Positions 1 through 8,932 are shown, counted from the first letter of the stretch. The stretch: 53,003 bases of DNA from Cellulosimicrobium sp. CUA-896 (GCF_001942335.1 NZ_MKKH01000020.1:1-53003); one strand, 5' to 3'. Numbers and translations are program-made. Notes: generated from the letters alone by a model not told the origin.

Positions 1-87
1 CGTCGACGCCAGCGAGCCCTCGGCAAGCTCACCCCCGTCGAGTACGAGCTCGCCTTCACCGCCCAGAACGCCGCGCTTGCGGCATGA
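1..87 (+). CDS. IS3-family transposase (OrfB, integrase core), C-terminal 28 residues
   Basis: Only the last 28 codons are inside the window. The tail contains ALGKLTPVEYE, close to the (S)ALGYLTPAEYE motif that follows the DDE integrase core of IS3-group OrfB proteins and is nearly diagnostic. The catalytic DDE residues lie upstream, outside the window. The stop is TGA at 85-87. Confidence 0.75.
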   Translation, partial: RRRQRALGKLTPVEYELAFTAQNAALAA

Positions 88-128
88 TCACCACTAACCC
101 CGTGTCAACGGATCCGGCAGCAGTCCCA
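1..128 (+). mobile_element. 3' end of an IS3-family insertion sequence (truncated by window edge)
   Basis: The window opens inside a transposase reading frame that stops at 85-87. The following 40 bases carry a stretch (about 102-128, CGTGTCAACGGATCCGGC then AGCAGTCCCA) that looks like the right terminal inverted repeat of an IS3-group element. Only the right end is visible, so the element could be complete or a fragment. It adjoins a frameshifted lipoprotein gene and a relaxase remnant, so this end of the window is a mobile-element scar. Seen: the transposase tail and the end sequence. Inferred: the exact terminus near 128. Confidence 0.6.
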
Positions 129-149
129 TGGTGTCACTAGACACCATGG
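126..149. repeat. Perfect 10-bp-stem palindrome at the IS end
   Basis: CCATGGTGTC (126-135) and GACACCATGG (140-149) are perfect reverse complements around a 4-base loop (ACTA). The left arm overlaps the inferred IS3 end. It is not followed by a T-tract on either strand, so it is not a classical terminator. It may be part of the insertion target or a remnant of an older element. Confidence 0.75.
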
Positions 150-283
150 CCTTACGAGTGGTCTAGTTCTACCGCTCAGCACTGTGCGAGCACCTCTTGA
201 GAGTGGGTTTCAATGGAGAGCCTGCGCTGGACGACACCCCTCGTCCTGCTCTGGCGACCCGCTTCTCAAGCGCAAGAGGCTCC

Positions 284-830
284 GTGACGCAGACCCACCA
301 GAGGGTGGTCGTCGCGCTCGGCTTGGCATTCCTCGTCTCCGGGTGCCAGGCCGAGCCCGCGCCGATTCCACAGTTTCGCTTACCCGACCCCCATGGCTGG
401 ACGGTCGAGGCCGCGTCCGACGAGCCCTTCACCGACGGGCTCGAGGTGCTCTACCTCGACACTCCAGGTGAAGTGACCATCACCGGGGGCTCGTTCACCC
501 CAGAGGACAGCGGCCTCGAGATCGTCGGAGTCTTGGTCCTCGGCCCTGAGCACCGGATGACCGGTGCCACACAGTGGGCTCCCGACTTCCCTCCAGCACA
601 GCGGGACGTGAGTGCCACGGTCGACCACTACCCCGATGCGGTCGGGTACAGCATCGTCAACCCGGACCACAGAACGGCGTCGTCCCCTTGGGGATGGACC
701 GGACACGATGGAGGGCTACGAACTGCTCATCGGCGTCAGCGCTCCGAACCCCGGCCGATTCGTGCGCGAGACCGTCGAAGTCACCTACGAGGCGGACGGG
801 TCGACACGCACCATCTCGATCCCGGCGTAA
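284..830 (+). pseudogene. Small secreted lipoprotein, broken by a +1 frameshift
   Basis: The best start is GTG at 284, preceded by AAGAGG at 274-279. The N-terminus is a lipoprotein signal ending in the lipobox LVSGC at about residues 18-22, so the product would be lipid-anchored outside the membrane. The first frame runs sensibly to about 690. The remainder (MEGYELLIGVSAP... ending ISIPA, TAA at 828-830) is in the frame one base later. The shift is +1 (one extra base or two lost), unlike the -1 base losses elsewhere in the window, so this may be a genuine pseudogene beside the IS. I do not recognise a named family. Confidence 0.55.
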
Positions 831-1208
831 CTCATCGTCTGCTCCGACATCCAGCTGAACGGCCAAGCCACCGACTGCGCGGCACGTCCACGATGAGACG
901 CCGTGCCCCGCGACTTCGTGGGGGTTCGTGTGCTCGTCGTGCCGCCCCCTCTCCGCGAGGTACACCATCACGTCGGCGATCCCGTCGCCGCGCGTGACGT
1001 TCGGCCTCATGCGCCGACCTCTGACCGTCGAAGCGTCTGCCGGCCCGCTCGCTGGTGATCGTCACGGTACGCAGGGTGTCGGTCAGTCCGGCCCGAACCC
1101 GTCGCACGGGTCGCCCTTGCCCGACGACCGCACGACGAGCACGATGAGTCCGTGGCACGACGGCGGTCCACCCGTCGTCAGCACCGTCCGGAGCGAGGGA
1201 GCCCGACC
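831..1208. other. Gene-poor scar region
   Basis: This stretch of 378 bases has no intact gene. Its only recognisable content is the relaxase N-terminal remnant on the minus strand (906-1010) with its ribosome-binding site. The rest is non-coding or degraded. Confidence 0.55.
906..1010 (-). pseudogene. Remnant of the N-terminus of a conjugative relaxase (TraA/MobA-type)
   Basis: An ATG at 1010, preceded on the minus strand by an AGAGG site, opens about 35 codons that include MVYLAERGRHDEHTNPHEVAG. In actinobacterial relaxases the first 40 residues read like 'YLxGPGRxxEHTNPHVVAG', so this fits a relaxase start. Homology-like sequence stops after about residue 35 and the frame then runs through unrelated sequence. 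The roughly 1000 residues of relaxase and helicase that should follow are absent. I infer a relic of an integrated mobilisable or conjugative element. The family match is from memory of the motif, not from a search. Confidence 0.55.
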
Positions 1209-1631
1209 ATGACCGTGCAGCTCAGCCCGTACCTCACCTTCGGCGGCAACGCCCGGGAGGCCATCGAGTTCTACGGCGCCGTGTTCGGCGCGGAGCCCGA
1301 CGTCGACACCTACGCCTCCGTGGGGCCGGTCGACGACCCGTCCCAGGCGGATCAGGTCATGCACTCGCAGGTCGACGTGCCGGGCGTCGGTGCCGTCATG
1401 GCCTCCGACGTGCCGCCGGGCATGCCCGTCTCCGTGAACCCGTCGATCGCCCTGTCCGGCGGACCGGACGAGAGCGAGCGGTTGCACGAGTGGTTCGCCG
1501 CGCTGTCCGACGGCGGCACGAACGCCATGCCGATCGAGACCGCGCCGTGGGGCGACGAGTTCGGCATGGTGACCGACCGGTTCGGCGTCGTCTGGATGGT
1601 CAATGTCGCCGGGTCCGCGCCGGCGTCCTGA
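1209..1631 (+). CDS. VOC (glyoxalase/PhnB-like) family protein
   Basis: 140 residues, a normal length for PhnB-like single-domain VOC proteins. The ATG at 1209 follows GAGGGAG. It begins LSPYLTFGGNAREAIEFY, the classic PhnB opening in which the first beta-strand is followed by the 'A(x)EFY' helix. The C-terminal half has the PWGDEFGMVTDRFGVVWMVN strand typical of the family. These are cytoplasmic beta-alpha-beta-beta-beta proteins, often metal-dependent isomerases or resistance-like proteins. The substrate cannot be told from sequence. It is followed 16 bp later by an alpha/beta hydrolase on the same strand. Confidence 0.85.
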   Translation: MTVQLSPYLTFGGNAREAIEFYGAVFGAEPDVDTYASVGPVDDPSQADQVMHSQVDVPGVGAVMASDVPPGMPVSVNPSIALSGGPDESERLHEWFAALSDGGTNAMPIETAPWGDEFGMVTDRFGVVWMVNVAGSAPAS

Positions 1632-1647
1632 CCGGCACCCGCCGCGA

Positions 1648-2571
1648 GTGCTCGACACCGGGCACGACGCCCGTCACGACGTCGCGTGGGACGAGCGCGA
1701 GGTCGACGTCGCGGGTCACCCGGTGTTCGTCCGCGTCGGGCCCGACGTGCCCGGCGGCGTGCCGATGGTGCACGTGCACGGGTTCGCGATCTCCGGCGCG
1801 TGCATGCTCCCCACCGCCGCCCGCCTCGCGCACCGGGCCACGACGTACGTCCCCGACCTGCCCGGCTACGGGCACAGCCCGGCGTGGGGCGCGGCGCTCG
1901 GCATCCCGAACCTCGCCTTCGCCCTCCTCGGCGTGCTGGACGCGCTCGGGCTCGACCGCGTCGTGCTCGTCGGGAACTCGATGGGCGGGCCGGTGAGCCT
2001 CGAGGTCGCGCACCAGGCGCCCGACCGTGTGGCCGCGCTCGTGCTCGCGTCGCCGGCCGGCGGCGTCCACAACCAGCCGTTCGCGCGGGCGGTCTCCCAG
2101 CTCGCGCGCGACGCCGTGCGCGAGAGCCCGGCCATGGCGCGCACCGCCGTCCCCGACTACCTGCGCTTCGGCCCGGTCGCGACGCTCCACCTGTTCAGCG
2201 AGCTCACGCGGTTCCCGTCGCTCGAGCGGATGCTGCACACCCCGGTCCCCACGCTCGCCGTCGTCGGGACGCGCGACCCGCTCATGCCCCCGCCCGCGCG
2301 CGTGCGGGAGGTCGGCGGGCTCACGCCCGACCACGTCGACGTGGTGCTCATCGAGGGCGCGGCGCACGCGATGAACTTCAGCCATCCCGGCGAGCTCGCC
2401 CACGTTATCGCGTGCTGGCTGGACGGCGAGGAGATCGTCGACGACCCCGACTCCCCCGGCGTCGCCCGCGTGCTGCACCTGCGCCACCGCGAGGCGGGGC
2501 CCTGGTCGGAACGGCCGGCCCGGCCGGCCCAGGGCCCCGCCCCGCGGGACGGGAGCGTCAGCCGCAGCTGA
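1648..2571 (+). CDS. Alpha/beta hydrolase
   Basis: About 307 residues from the GTG at 1648; an ATG at 1603 would overlap the preceding gene and has no ribosome-binding site. Visible motifs are the oxyanion-loop HVHGFAISG, the nucleophile elbow GNSMGG (catalytic Ser), GTRDPLMP carrying the acid Asp, and GAAHAMNFSHP carrying the catalytic His. The fold is cytoplasmic. The substrate is unknown; esterase, C-C hydrolase and epoxide hydrolase-like members all share these motifs. The last 25 or so residues are low-complexity Pro/Arg/Ala and are encoded by a strong GC hairpin (2496-2538), so they look like a read-through tail. The gene converges on and overlaps the glycosidase gene by 14 bp. Confidence 0.85.
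   Translation: MLDTGHDARHDVAWDEREVDVAGHPVFVRVGPDVPGGVPMVHVHGFAISGACMLPTAARLAHRATTYVPDLPGYGHSPAWGAALGIPNLAFALLGVLDALGLDRVVLVGNSMGGPVSLEVAHQAPDRVAALVLASPAGGVHNQPFARAVSQLARDAVRESPAMARTAVPDYLRFGPVATLHLFSELTRFPSLERMLHTPVPTLAVVGTRDPLMPPPARVREVGGLTPDHVDVVLIEGAAHAMNFSHPGELAHVIACWLDGEEIVDDPDSPGVARVLHLRHREAGPWSERPARPAQGPAPRDGSVSRS
2496..2538. terminator. GC-rich hairpin between convergent genes, inside the hydrolase 3' end
   Basis: GGGGCCCTGG (2496-2505) pairs perfectly with CCAGGGCCCC (2529-2538). The 23-base loop is itself made of GGCC repeats. It lies just before the stop codons of two convergent genes, which suits a bidirectional terminator. No U-tract is evident, as is common in high-GC actinobacteria. 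Confidence 0.45.
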
Positions 2572-5500
2572 GCGCGTCGTACGGCGCGTCGACCTCCGTG
2601 GTGACCGTCTCGCCGTCGACGTCGCCCGACGCCGTGACGGTCGCCGAGCCGGCGTCGACCGACCCGGACCGGACCGCGAACGCCTGGTACGCGTTCGCGC
2701 CCGGCTGGACACCGGAGACGGTCTTCGTGCCGAACGGCGTGTCGAGCGTGACGTCGAGCGCCACGTCGCCGTCGTTCGTCGCGCGGACCGCGACGTAGGC
2801 CTTGCCCGCCAGGCAGCGGGCCTGCGCCGTCGCCGTCACGTCGAGCTCCGGCTCCTCGCCGTCGTCGCCCGCGTGGACCGCGACGACCTCGTCGGCCGAC
2901 AGCGCGCGGTCGAAGACGCGCACGTCGTCGATCACGCCCGGCCAGTAGTCGACCGGGTTGCCGCTCCACTGGCCGCGGCCGATCGTCAGCGGGCCGGACG
3001 CGCTGACGCCGCCGCACACGCTGGCCTGGCCCACCTGCTCGCCGTTGAGGAACAGCGTGAGGGTCTGCGCGTCCGCGTCACGGACGCCGACCACGTGGTA
3101 CCAGTCGCCGAGCACCGGCTGGACGACGTGCTCGGCGCGCGGGCCGCCCTCGTACGAGAAGGCGAACCGGCCGCCGCCGCCGTACTGGAGGTAGAACGCG
3201 CTCGAGCCCGTGGCCGAGTCCTGCCCGACGATCGTCGACCAGTTGCCCGGGATGCGGTCGAGCTGCACCCACGCCGAGACCGTGTACGAGCCGGTCGTGT
3301 CGAGCACCGGGCCCTCGGTCTCGAACGCCTGGTCCTCGCCGTTCAGCCGCACCGCGGAGCCCGCGTCGCCGTGGCCGGCCACCCAGGTGCCGGTGCCCGA
3401 CGCCGGGTGGTCGCCCACCGAGTCCGCGGCGGTGCCGCCCTCGCCCTCGTCGAACGACCAGCGCCCGACGCCGGCGAGCCCGGGCGTGCCCGGGTCGGAC
3501 GGCTCGACGCCCTGGCGCGCGGCGGCGATGACGCGCTCGTTGACGTCCTTCACGCGCGCCGCGTCCATCTTCAGGACCTTGCGGTCGTACGTGTAGAAGC
3601 CGTTGAGCTCGTTCTCCACGTCGGAGATCTCCGTGTACACCGAGCCCGAGAGGTAGCACTGCGCCGGGCGCACGAGCTTCTCGGTGTTCTGCACGTACGC
3701 GTCGGTGAGCGCCTCGGAGTTCGCGACGCCGCCGTACGGGTTCGCCGACACGCCCGGCCACATGTGGCCCGGGACGCTGAGCGAGAAGCCGCCGTGCTCG
3801 CCGTCGATGGACGCGCGCGTCGCGTCCGGCTGCGGCGTCGCCGGCCCGGTGTACATGTGGTGGTCGATGATGTCGCCGGTCTTCGAGTCACCCTTCGACG
3901 CGCAGCAGTTGTAGCCCGAGTGCGTGTTGAGGATACGGCTCGGGTCGTACGCGTCGATCTCGTTGCCGATGCGCGTGGTCTCCGCGAGGTCCCACTCGCC
4001 CCAGCCCTCGTTGAAGGTCACCCAGCCGACGATGGAGGGCACCGAGCGGTGCTCGTCGATGATCTCCTTCATCTCGGACTCCCAGAAGTCGCGGGAGGCG
4101 GGGTCGGTGTCGCCGTTCGCGAACCAGCCGCTCGGGATGTCCTGCCACACCATCACGCCCAGACGGTCGGTGTGGTAGTAGAACCGCGCCGGCTCGACCT
4201 TGATGTGCTTGCGCAGCGTGTTGAACCCGAGGTCCTTGTGGGCCTGGATGTCGAACACGTACGCCTCGTCCGACGCCGGCGTGTAGATGCCGTCGGGCCA
4301 GTAGCCCTGGTCGAGCGTCGACATGAGGTAGGTGAGCTCGCCGTTGAGGAGGATGCGGTTCACACCGTTCACCTCGTCGACCTCGATCGAGCGCATGCCC
4401 GCGTAGGACTGCACGGTGTCCGTGGTGCCCCCGTCGGTGAGGGTCACCTCGACGTCGTACAGGTACGGGTCGTCCGGCGACCACAGGTGGGCGTCCGGGA
4501 CGTCGACGACGAGCTGCTCGCCCGCCGCGCCCGTCGCGGTGCCGACCTCGGCGCCGTCGGCGTCGCGGACCACCGTGGAGACGGTCGCGCCGTCGGACGC
4601 GCTGGCCGACTGCGCGGTGACCGCGAGGATGCCGGCCTCGATGTCGGGCGTGGTGACCACGGCGTCGATCGCCGCCGCCGGGACCGGCTCCATCCACACC
4701 GTCTGCCAGATGCCCGACGTCGGGGTGTAGAAGATGCCGCCCGGGCTGAGCGTCTGCTTGCCGACGGCCTGGTTGCTGCCGTCCGTCGTGTCGACCACGC
4801 GCACGACGAGCTCCTGCTCGGTGCCCGCGACGAGCGCGTCGGTGGCGTCGATCGAGAACGCGTCGTAGCCGCCGCGGTGCGAGCCGACCTCGGTGCCGTT
4901 GAGGTAGACGGTCGCCTCGTAGTCGACCGCGCCGAAGTTCAGGCGCAGGCGGTTCGCGCCGTCGCCGCCCACGGCCCAGTCCTCGGGGACCGAGATCGTG
5001 CGGCGGTAGACCATGTCGTCCTCGCGGCGCTCGATGCCCGAGAGCGCGGACTCCACGGCGTAGGGGACCACGATCTCCTCGGCGAGGTCCTCGCCGGCTG
5101 CCGGGATCCAGTCGTCGCCGACGTCCTCGGGAGCGGCCTCGAACTGCCAGATCCCGTTGAGGTTCTGCCACGCGTCGCGTGTCATCTGCGGGCGCGGGTA
5201 CTCCGGCAGCGGGTTCTGGGGGTCGAAGTCGTCCGCCCACGGCGTGGCGAGGCGGTACTCCGAGCCGTTCGCGACCGGCAGGTTGAGCGAGCCCACCGGC
5301 TCGCCGCCGACGGTGAGGTCGCCCTCGCCGTCGTACGTCAGCCGGACCGACGACGCACGGTCCACCGGCGCGCCGATCGTCACGCCGAGGACGTCGTCCT
5401 GCGCGGCGACCTCCGCGACGGGCCACGAGAGCGCGTCGACCTGGACCTTGAGGTGCTCGGCGAGGCTCTCGTCGACCCCGCCGACGGCGTCCTCGAACGT

Positions 5501-6169
5501 GACGTTGAGGCTCGTCCCGTCGCTCTCGAGCGCGGCGGCCGCCGGGAAGACGACGAAGTCCTCGGGGTACGTGAAGGCGTCGGTCGGCACGATCTCACGC
5601 TCCTGCGACGGGCTCTGCCACCGCAACCGCAGGTTGGAGCCGCCCGTGTTCTGGAACAGCTCCATGCGGAACTCGTACGCCTGGCCCGCCTCGAGCTCGA
5701 CCGGCGCGGACGTCTGCTCGACGTCCCAGTCGTCGACCCAGTGGTCGATGACGAGCTCGTCGTCGATCCACAGGCGGAACCCGTTGTCGCCGATGGCGGA
5801 GAACGTGTACGCCTCGCTGAAGTCCGGCGTGATGCTGCCCGTCCAGCGCGCCGCGGTGCGCTCGCCGCGCCCCGTGAGCTCCTGGAACATCGGCACGAGG
5901 TTCGGGAACTCGACCCGCTCGTCCGGGATGGTGGCGCGCAGGTCCTCCAGCGGCCAGGACGGCCCGCCGGACAGGAAGTACTCCCCCTTAAGCCCGTGCT
6001 GCACCTGGGGGTCCTCGGCGGCGGGCTCGTCCGCCGGGGCCTGCGGGAGCGCACCGGCCGTCGTCGCCGAGACGGCGGCGAGCGGGACGGTCAGTGCGGC
6101 GGCGAGTGCGGCCGCCAGCAGTCTCTGCCGACGCCCCCGTCGCGGTGATATCGCTGTCACGCGATGCAT
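2558..6169 (-). CDS. Secreted GH2-family glycoside hydrolase with PA14 and LamG domains
   Basis: 1203 residues. The ATG at 6169 follows GAGGAGG. Order of parts: Sec signal peptide (about 1-40); PA14-type domain (about 55-195, with ITPDFSEAYTFSAIGDNGFR); GH2 sugar-binding domain (about 330-480, opening RDAWQNLNGIWQFEA); Ig-like linker; GH2 TIM barrel (about 600-900); LamG/concanavalin domain (about 925-1090, RWSFDEGEG and VSAWVQLD); short C-terminal beta domain. The acid/base Glu is probably in NEGWG (3998-4012) and the nucleophile Glu in GEHGG (3788-3802). GH2 covers beta-galactosidases, mannosidases and glucuronidases, and the substrate cannot be fixed. With two accessory carbohydrate-binding-type domains it should degrade a polymer outside the cell. 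There is no sorting signal and no adjacent sugar transporter. Confidence 0.85.
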   Translation of the reverse strand: MHRVTAISPRRGRRQRLLAAALAAALTVPLAAVSATTAGALPQAPADEPAAEDPQVQHGLKGEYFLSGGPSWPLEDLRATIPDERVEFPNLVPMFQELTGRGERTAARWTGSITPDFSEAYTFSAIGDNGFRLWIDDELVIDHWVDDWDVEQTSAPVELEAGQAYEFRMELFQNTGGSNLRLRWQSPSQEREIVPTDAFTYPEDFVVFPAAAALESDGTSLNVTFEDAVGGVDESLAEHLKVQVDALSWPVAEVAAQDDVLGVTIGAPVDRASSVRLTYDGEGDLTVGGEPVGSLNLPVANGSEYRLATPWADDFDPQNPLPEYPRPQMTRDAWQNLNGIWQFEAAPEDVGDDWIPAAGEDLAEEIVVPYAVESALSGIERREDDMVYRRTISVPEDWAVGGDGANRLRLNFGAVDYEATVYLNGTEVGSHRGGYDAFSIDATDALVAGTEQELVVRVVDTTDGSNQAVGKQTLSPGGIFYTPTSGIWQTVWMEPVPAAAIDAVVTTPDIEAGILAVTAQSASASDGATVSTVVRDADGAEVGTATGAAGEQLVVDVPDAHLWSPDDPYLYDVEVTLTDGGTTDTVQSYAGMRSIEVDEVNGVNRILLNGELTYLMSTLDQGYWPDGIYTPASDEAYVFDIQAHKDLGFNTLRKHIKVEPARFYYHTDRLGVMVWQDIPSGWFANGDTDPASRDFWESEMKEIIDEHRSVPSIVGWVTFNEGWGEWDLAETTRIGNEIDAYDPSRILNTHSGYNCCASKGDSKTGDIIDHHMYTGPATPQPDATRASIDGEHGGFSLSVPGHMWPGVSANPYGGVANSEALTDAYVQNTEKLVRPAQCYLSGSVYTEISDVENELNGFYTYDRKVLKMDAARVKDVNERVIAAARQGVEPSDPGTPGLAGVGRWSFDEGEGGTAADSVGDHPASGTGTWVAGHGDAGSAVRLNGEDQAFETEGPVLDTTGSYTVSAWVQLDRIPGNWSTIVGQDSATGSSAFYLQYGGGGRFAFSYEGGPRAEHVVQPVLGDWYHVVGVRDADAQTLTLFLNGEQVGQASVCGGVSASGPLTIGRGQWSGNPVDYWPGVIDDVRVFDRALSADEVVAVHAGDDGEEPELDVTATAQARCLAGKAYVAVRATNDGDVALDVTLDTPFGTKTVSGVQPGANAYQAFAVRSGSVDAGSATVTASGDVDGETVTTEVDAPYDALSCG

Positions 6170-6329
6170 GCGTGGTCCTCCTCGTCGAGTGATCACTGTG
6201 CCGAGCGGGGCGCGCCGGGACCGCCGTGGTCCGCTCCGCCCCGACCACCGTCGGTCGGGGCGCCGAGCACCGCTCACCAGAATCAAACATCTTCCACCAC
6301 AGATGCACAACACCTCGTCGGCGGAAATC

Positions 6330-7325
6330 TCACCCGCCCCGCCGGGCCGTAGCCGCGTGCGTGCCGGCGCGTCGCCGGAGCACGTCGTCGAGCTCGCGCC
6401 GCGGCGTCGTCGGCCCCGCCGCGCCGTAGCCGAGGCGCATCAGCATCTGCGCGCTCGCCTCCGGGCAGTACGCGCGCTCCACCGCGCTGCGGGTCGACGG
6501 GTCCTCCAGCACCTGCGTGGCGAACGCCGCGTGGACGCCGTGCGTCGCGGCGACGAGGAGCATCCGCTCCAGGGCCTGGCCGGCCACCAGCCAGTCGTCG
6601 GGCCGGTCCCCGGGCGTCGTCAGCACGGCCACGGTGGCGCGGCCCTCGAAGGTGCGTGCCCCACCGGCCTCGTCCCGCGCAGGGGCGGGCACGTCCAGGA
6701 CCGGGTCGGCGAACCATCCTCCGAGCGAGTCCACCGGGACGCCGTCGGACCGCCCACGGGGCACCCCGAGCCACTCGCGGTCGATCGCCACCCGCGCGGG
6801 GGCGAGGGAGGCGAGCGCCTCGGCGCGGCGCATGGTGGACAGCAGGTGCCCCCGCGCCGCGTCGCGCGGGTCGAGGAACGTGACGTCCGCGTCCTCGAGG
6901 ACGACGGCGCGACGCAGCGCCGCCAGCACGTCGGGGTCCACCGGCCGGTCGGGGGTGTTCCCGCGCGCCGTCCGCCGCGTCGCGAGCGCGTCGTCCAGCC
7001 CCGGTTCGTCGAAGGTCGGCGCGACGAGGGGCGCCAGGGTGACGCGCGCGACCAGCAGCGGGTCGTCGCGGCGCGGGAGCAGCCGGACGGAGGCGTCCAG
7101 CCCTTCGCGCTCGGCGGCCACCCGCACGTTGAGCAGGAACGCGCCGCAGCTGAGGAACGTCTCGCGCCCGGCCGGATCGATGCCCGGCAGCATGCGCGCG
7201 CGGTCCACCCGGACGTCGAGGGTCTCGCCGTCCGTCTCGACGGACCACGGCTGCACGTTGTGGATGCTGGGCGCGCGCATGCCCGCCTCGACGATCCGCT
7301 CGACGTACGTGCTCCGACCCTCCAT
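6330..7325 (-). CDS. Acg-family nitroreductase-like FMN-binding protein
   Basis: 331 residues. The ATG at 7325 sits behind a strong GGGAGGAGG. The N-terminal motif RAPSIHNVQPWSV matches the start of the Acg (Rv2032/Rv3131-type) nitroreductase homologues of actinobacteria, and the length (about 330) fits. Known members are FMN-binding, lack normal nitroreductase dimer contacts, and in mycobacteria are induced by hypoxia or nitric oxide through DosR. The last third (TFEGRATVAVLTTPGDRPDDWLVAGQALERML in pieces) matches the second nitroreductase lobe. The gene stands alone, divergent from dinB. Nothing in the upstream region was recognised as a DosR box. Confidence 0.8.
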   Translation of the reverse strand: MEGRSTYVERIVEAGMRAPSIHNVQPWSVETDGETLDVRVDRARMLPGIDPAGRETFLSCGAFLLNVRVAAEREGLDASVRLLPRRDDPLLVARVTLAPLVAPTFDEPGLDDALATRRTARGNTPDRPVDPDVLAALRRAVVLEDADVTFLDPRDAARGHLLSTMRRAEALASLAPARVAIDREWLGVPRGRSDGVPVDSLGGWFADPVLDVPAPARDEAGGARTFEGRATVAVLTTPGDRPDDWLVAGQALERMLLVAATHGVHAAFATQVLEDPSTRSAVERAYCPEASAQMLMRLGYGAAGPTTPRRELDDVLRRRAGTHAATARRGG

Positions 7326-7487
7326 GGCCGCCTCCTCCCGTGCCGGCGGTGGGCGCGGCGGCCGACGCGACCACCGGTCCGCACCACCATCATGAGCAGG
7401 GCTCCCGCCGCCGGGACAGGGCCGAACGTCCCGGACGAAGCCGCCCTGCGTCGCGCCGGTGTCGGTACCGGCGGGCAGAGTGGTGCG

Positions 7488-8932
7488 GTGAGCCCCGACC
7501 GCGTGCTGCGCGCGCCCGTGCTGCGCGCCCGGGCGACGGTCGCGCACCTCGACGCCGACGCGTTCTTCGCGAGCGTCGAGCAGCACCAGCGCCCGTCGCT
7601 GCGGGGCCGGCCGGTGCTCGTCGGCGGGGTCGGCCCGCGCGGCGTCGTCGCGACGGCCTCCTACGAGGCGCGCGCGCACGGTGCGCGCTCCGCGATGCCG
7701 ATGGAGCTCGCGCGGCGGCTGTGCCCGCCCTCGACCGCGGTGCTCGTGCCACGGTTCGACGCCTACGCCGCGTACTCCGCGCGGATCATGGCCGCGCTGC
7801 ACGAGGTCACCGACCTCGTCGAGCAGATCAGCATCGACGAGGCCTTCGCCGACCTCGACGCCGCCGCGGGGCCGGGCACCGACCTCGAGGAGCTCGCACA
7901 GGGTGTGCGGGCACGGGCGCGCGAGCTGAGCGGCCTGCCGGTCTCGCTCGGGCTCGGTCGCTCCAAGCTCGTCGCGAAGCTCGCCTCGGAGGCCGCCAAG
8001 CCGGGCGGGGTACGGGTCGTCCGACCCGAGGACGAGGACGTGTTCCTGCTCGCGATGCCGGTCCGGGCCCTGTGGGGCGTGGGGCCGGTGTCCGCGGCAC
8101 GCCTCGACGAGCTCGGCGTGCGCACCGTCGCGACCTGCGGCGCCAGCCGCTGGACACGCTCGTCATGGTCGCCGGCGAGGCGGGTGGCACGAACCTGTAT
8201 CGGGTGGCCCGCGGCTGGGACGACCGCCCGGTGACGACGGTGCGCGAGCGCAAGTCCGCCGGCGCCGAGCACACGTTCGACACCGACCTGCACGGGCGCG
8301 CGGCCGTCGCCCGGGCGCTGGACCGCGTCGTCGACTCCGCGCTCGCGCGTCTCGACCGCCACGGGGCGGCGGCACGGACGGTCGTGGTCAAGGTCCGGCT
8401 CGCGTCGTTCACGACCCTGACGCGGTCGGTGACGCTCGCGCGCCCGACGTCGGACGCGGGCGCGCTGCGGGACGCGGCCCACCGCGCGCTCGGGCTGGCC
8501 AACGTCACCGAGCCCGTGCGCCTGCTCGGCACGTCGTTCCACGCGCTGTCGGAGCACGCCCAGCTCATGCTGCCCCTCGACGACGCGGCACCGGCCGGCA
8601 CCGAGGCCGCACCGGCCGACGCCCCGGACGCGGCTCGTGCCCCCGCCGAGCCGGTCCAGCCGGGCAGCAGCGGCCTGCGGCGCGCGACCGCGGCAGCCGT
8701 CGCCCCCGGGCTCGACGTGCGGACCGAGGCCGACGGCCGGGGCTGGGTCGTGCGCGTGGGCGACGACGGACGCGTCGCCGTGCGCTTCGAGACCGCGCTG
8801 AGCGGGCCGGGCTACCAGCGCTGGGTCGACCCCGAGGCCGAGGAGCTCGTGCTCGTCCCGCCGCTCGGGCCGGACGGCGAGGTGGTCGGGGCGCCGGGGC
8901 CGGAGACGTCGGAGCGGTCCGCCGAGGCGTGA
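7488..8932 (+). CDS. dinB: DNA polymerase IV (Y-family), one base lost near 8132
   Basis: 481 residues once one G is restored in GCG(G)ACC at about 8132. The repaired join reads TVADLRRQPLDTLVMVAGEA with no break in homology. GTG at 7488 is chosen because the catalytic HLDADAFFASVEQ begins 18 residues in; an ATG at 7392 in the same frame is possible but has no ribosome-binding site. Y-family motifs seen are the HLDADAFFASVEQ metal site, YEARAHGARSAMP, SIDEAFADLD (second carboxylates), and a helix-hairpin-helix region at the repaired site followed by the little finger. The 100-residue tail after PLDD is an actinobacterial extension ending in a small beta domain. No beta-clamp motif could be assigned with certainty. 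Function: error-prone translesion synthesis. Confidence 0.9.

Noticed and set aside
928..1212. Plus-strand 94-codon ORF upstream of the VOC gene
   Set aside because: It overlaps the relaxase remnant and the VOC start, is Pro/Ser/Arg-rich, and has no family pattern.
2873..6148. 1091-codon plus-strand reading frame opposite the glycosidase gene
   Set aside because: It is an Arg/Val/Asp-rich shadow of the GH2 gene with no family motif; the minus strand has signal peptide, domains and a ribosome-binding site.
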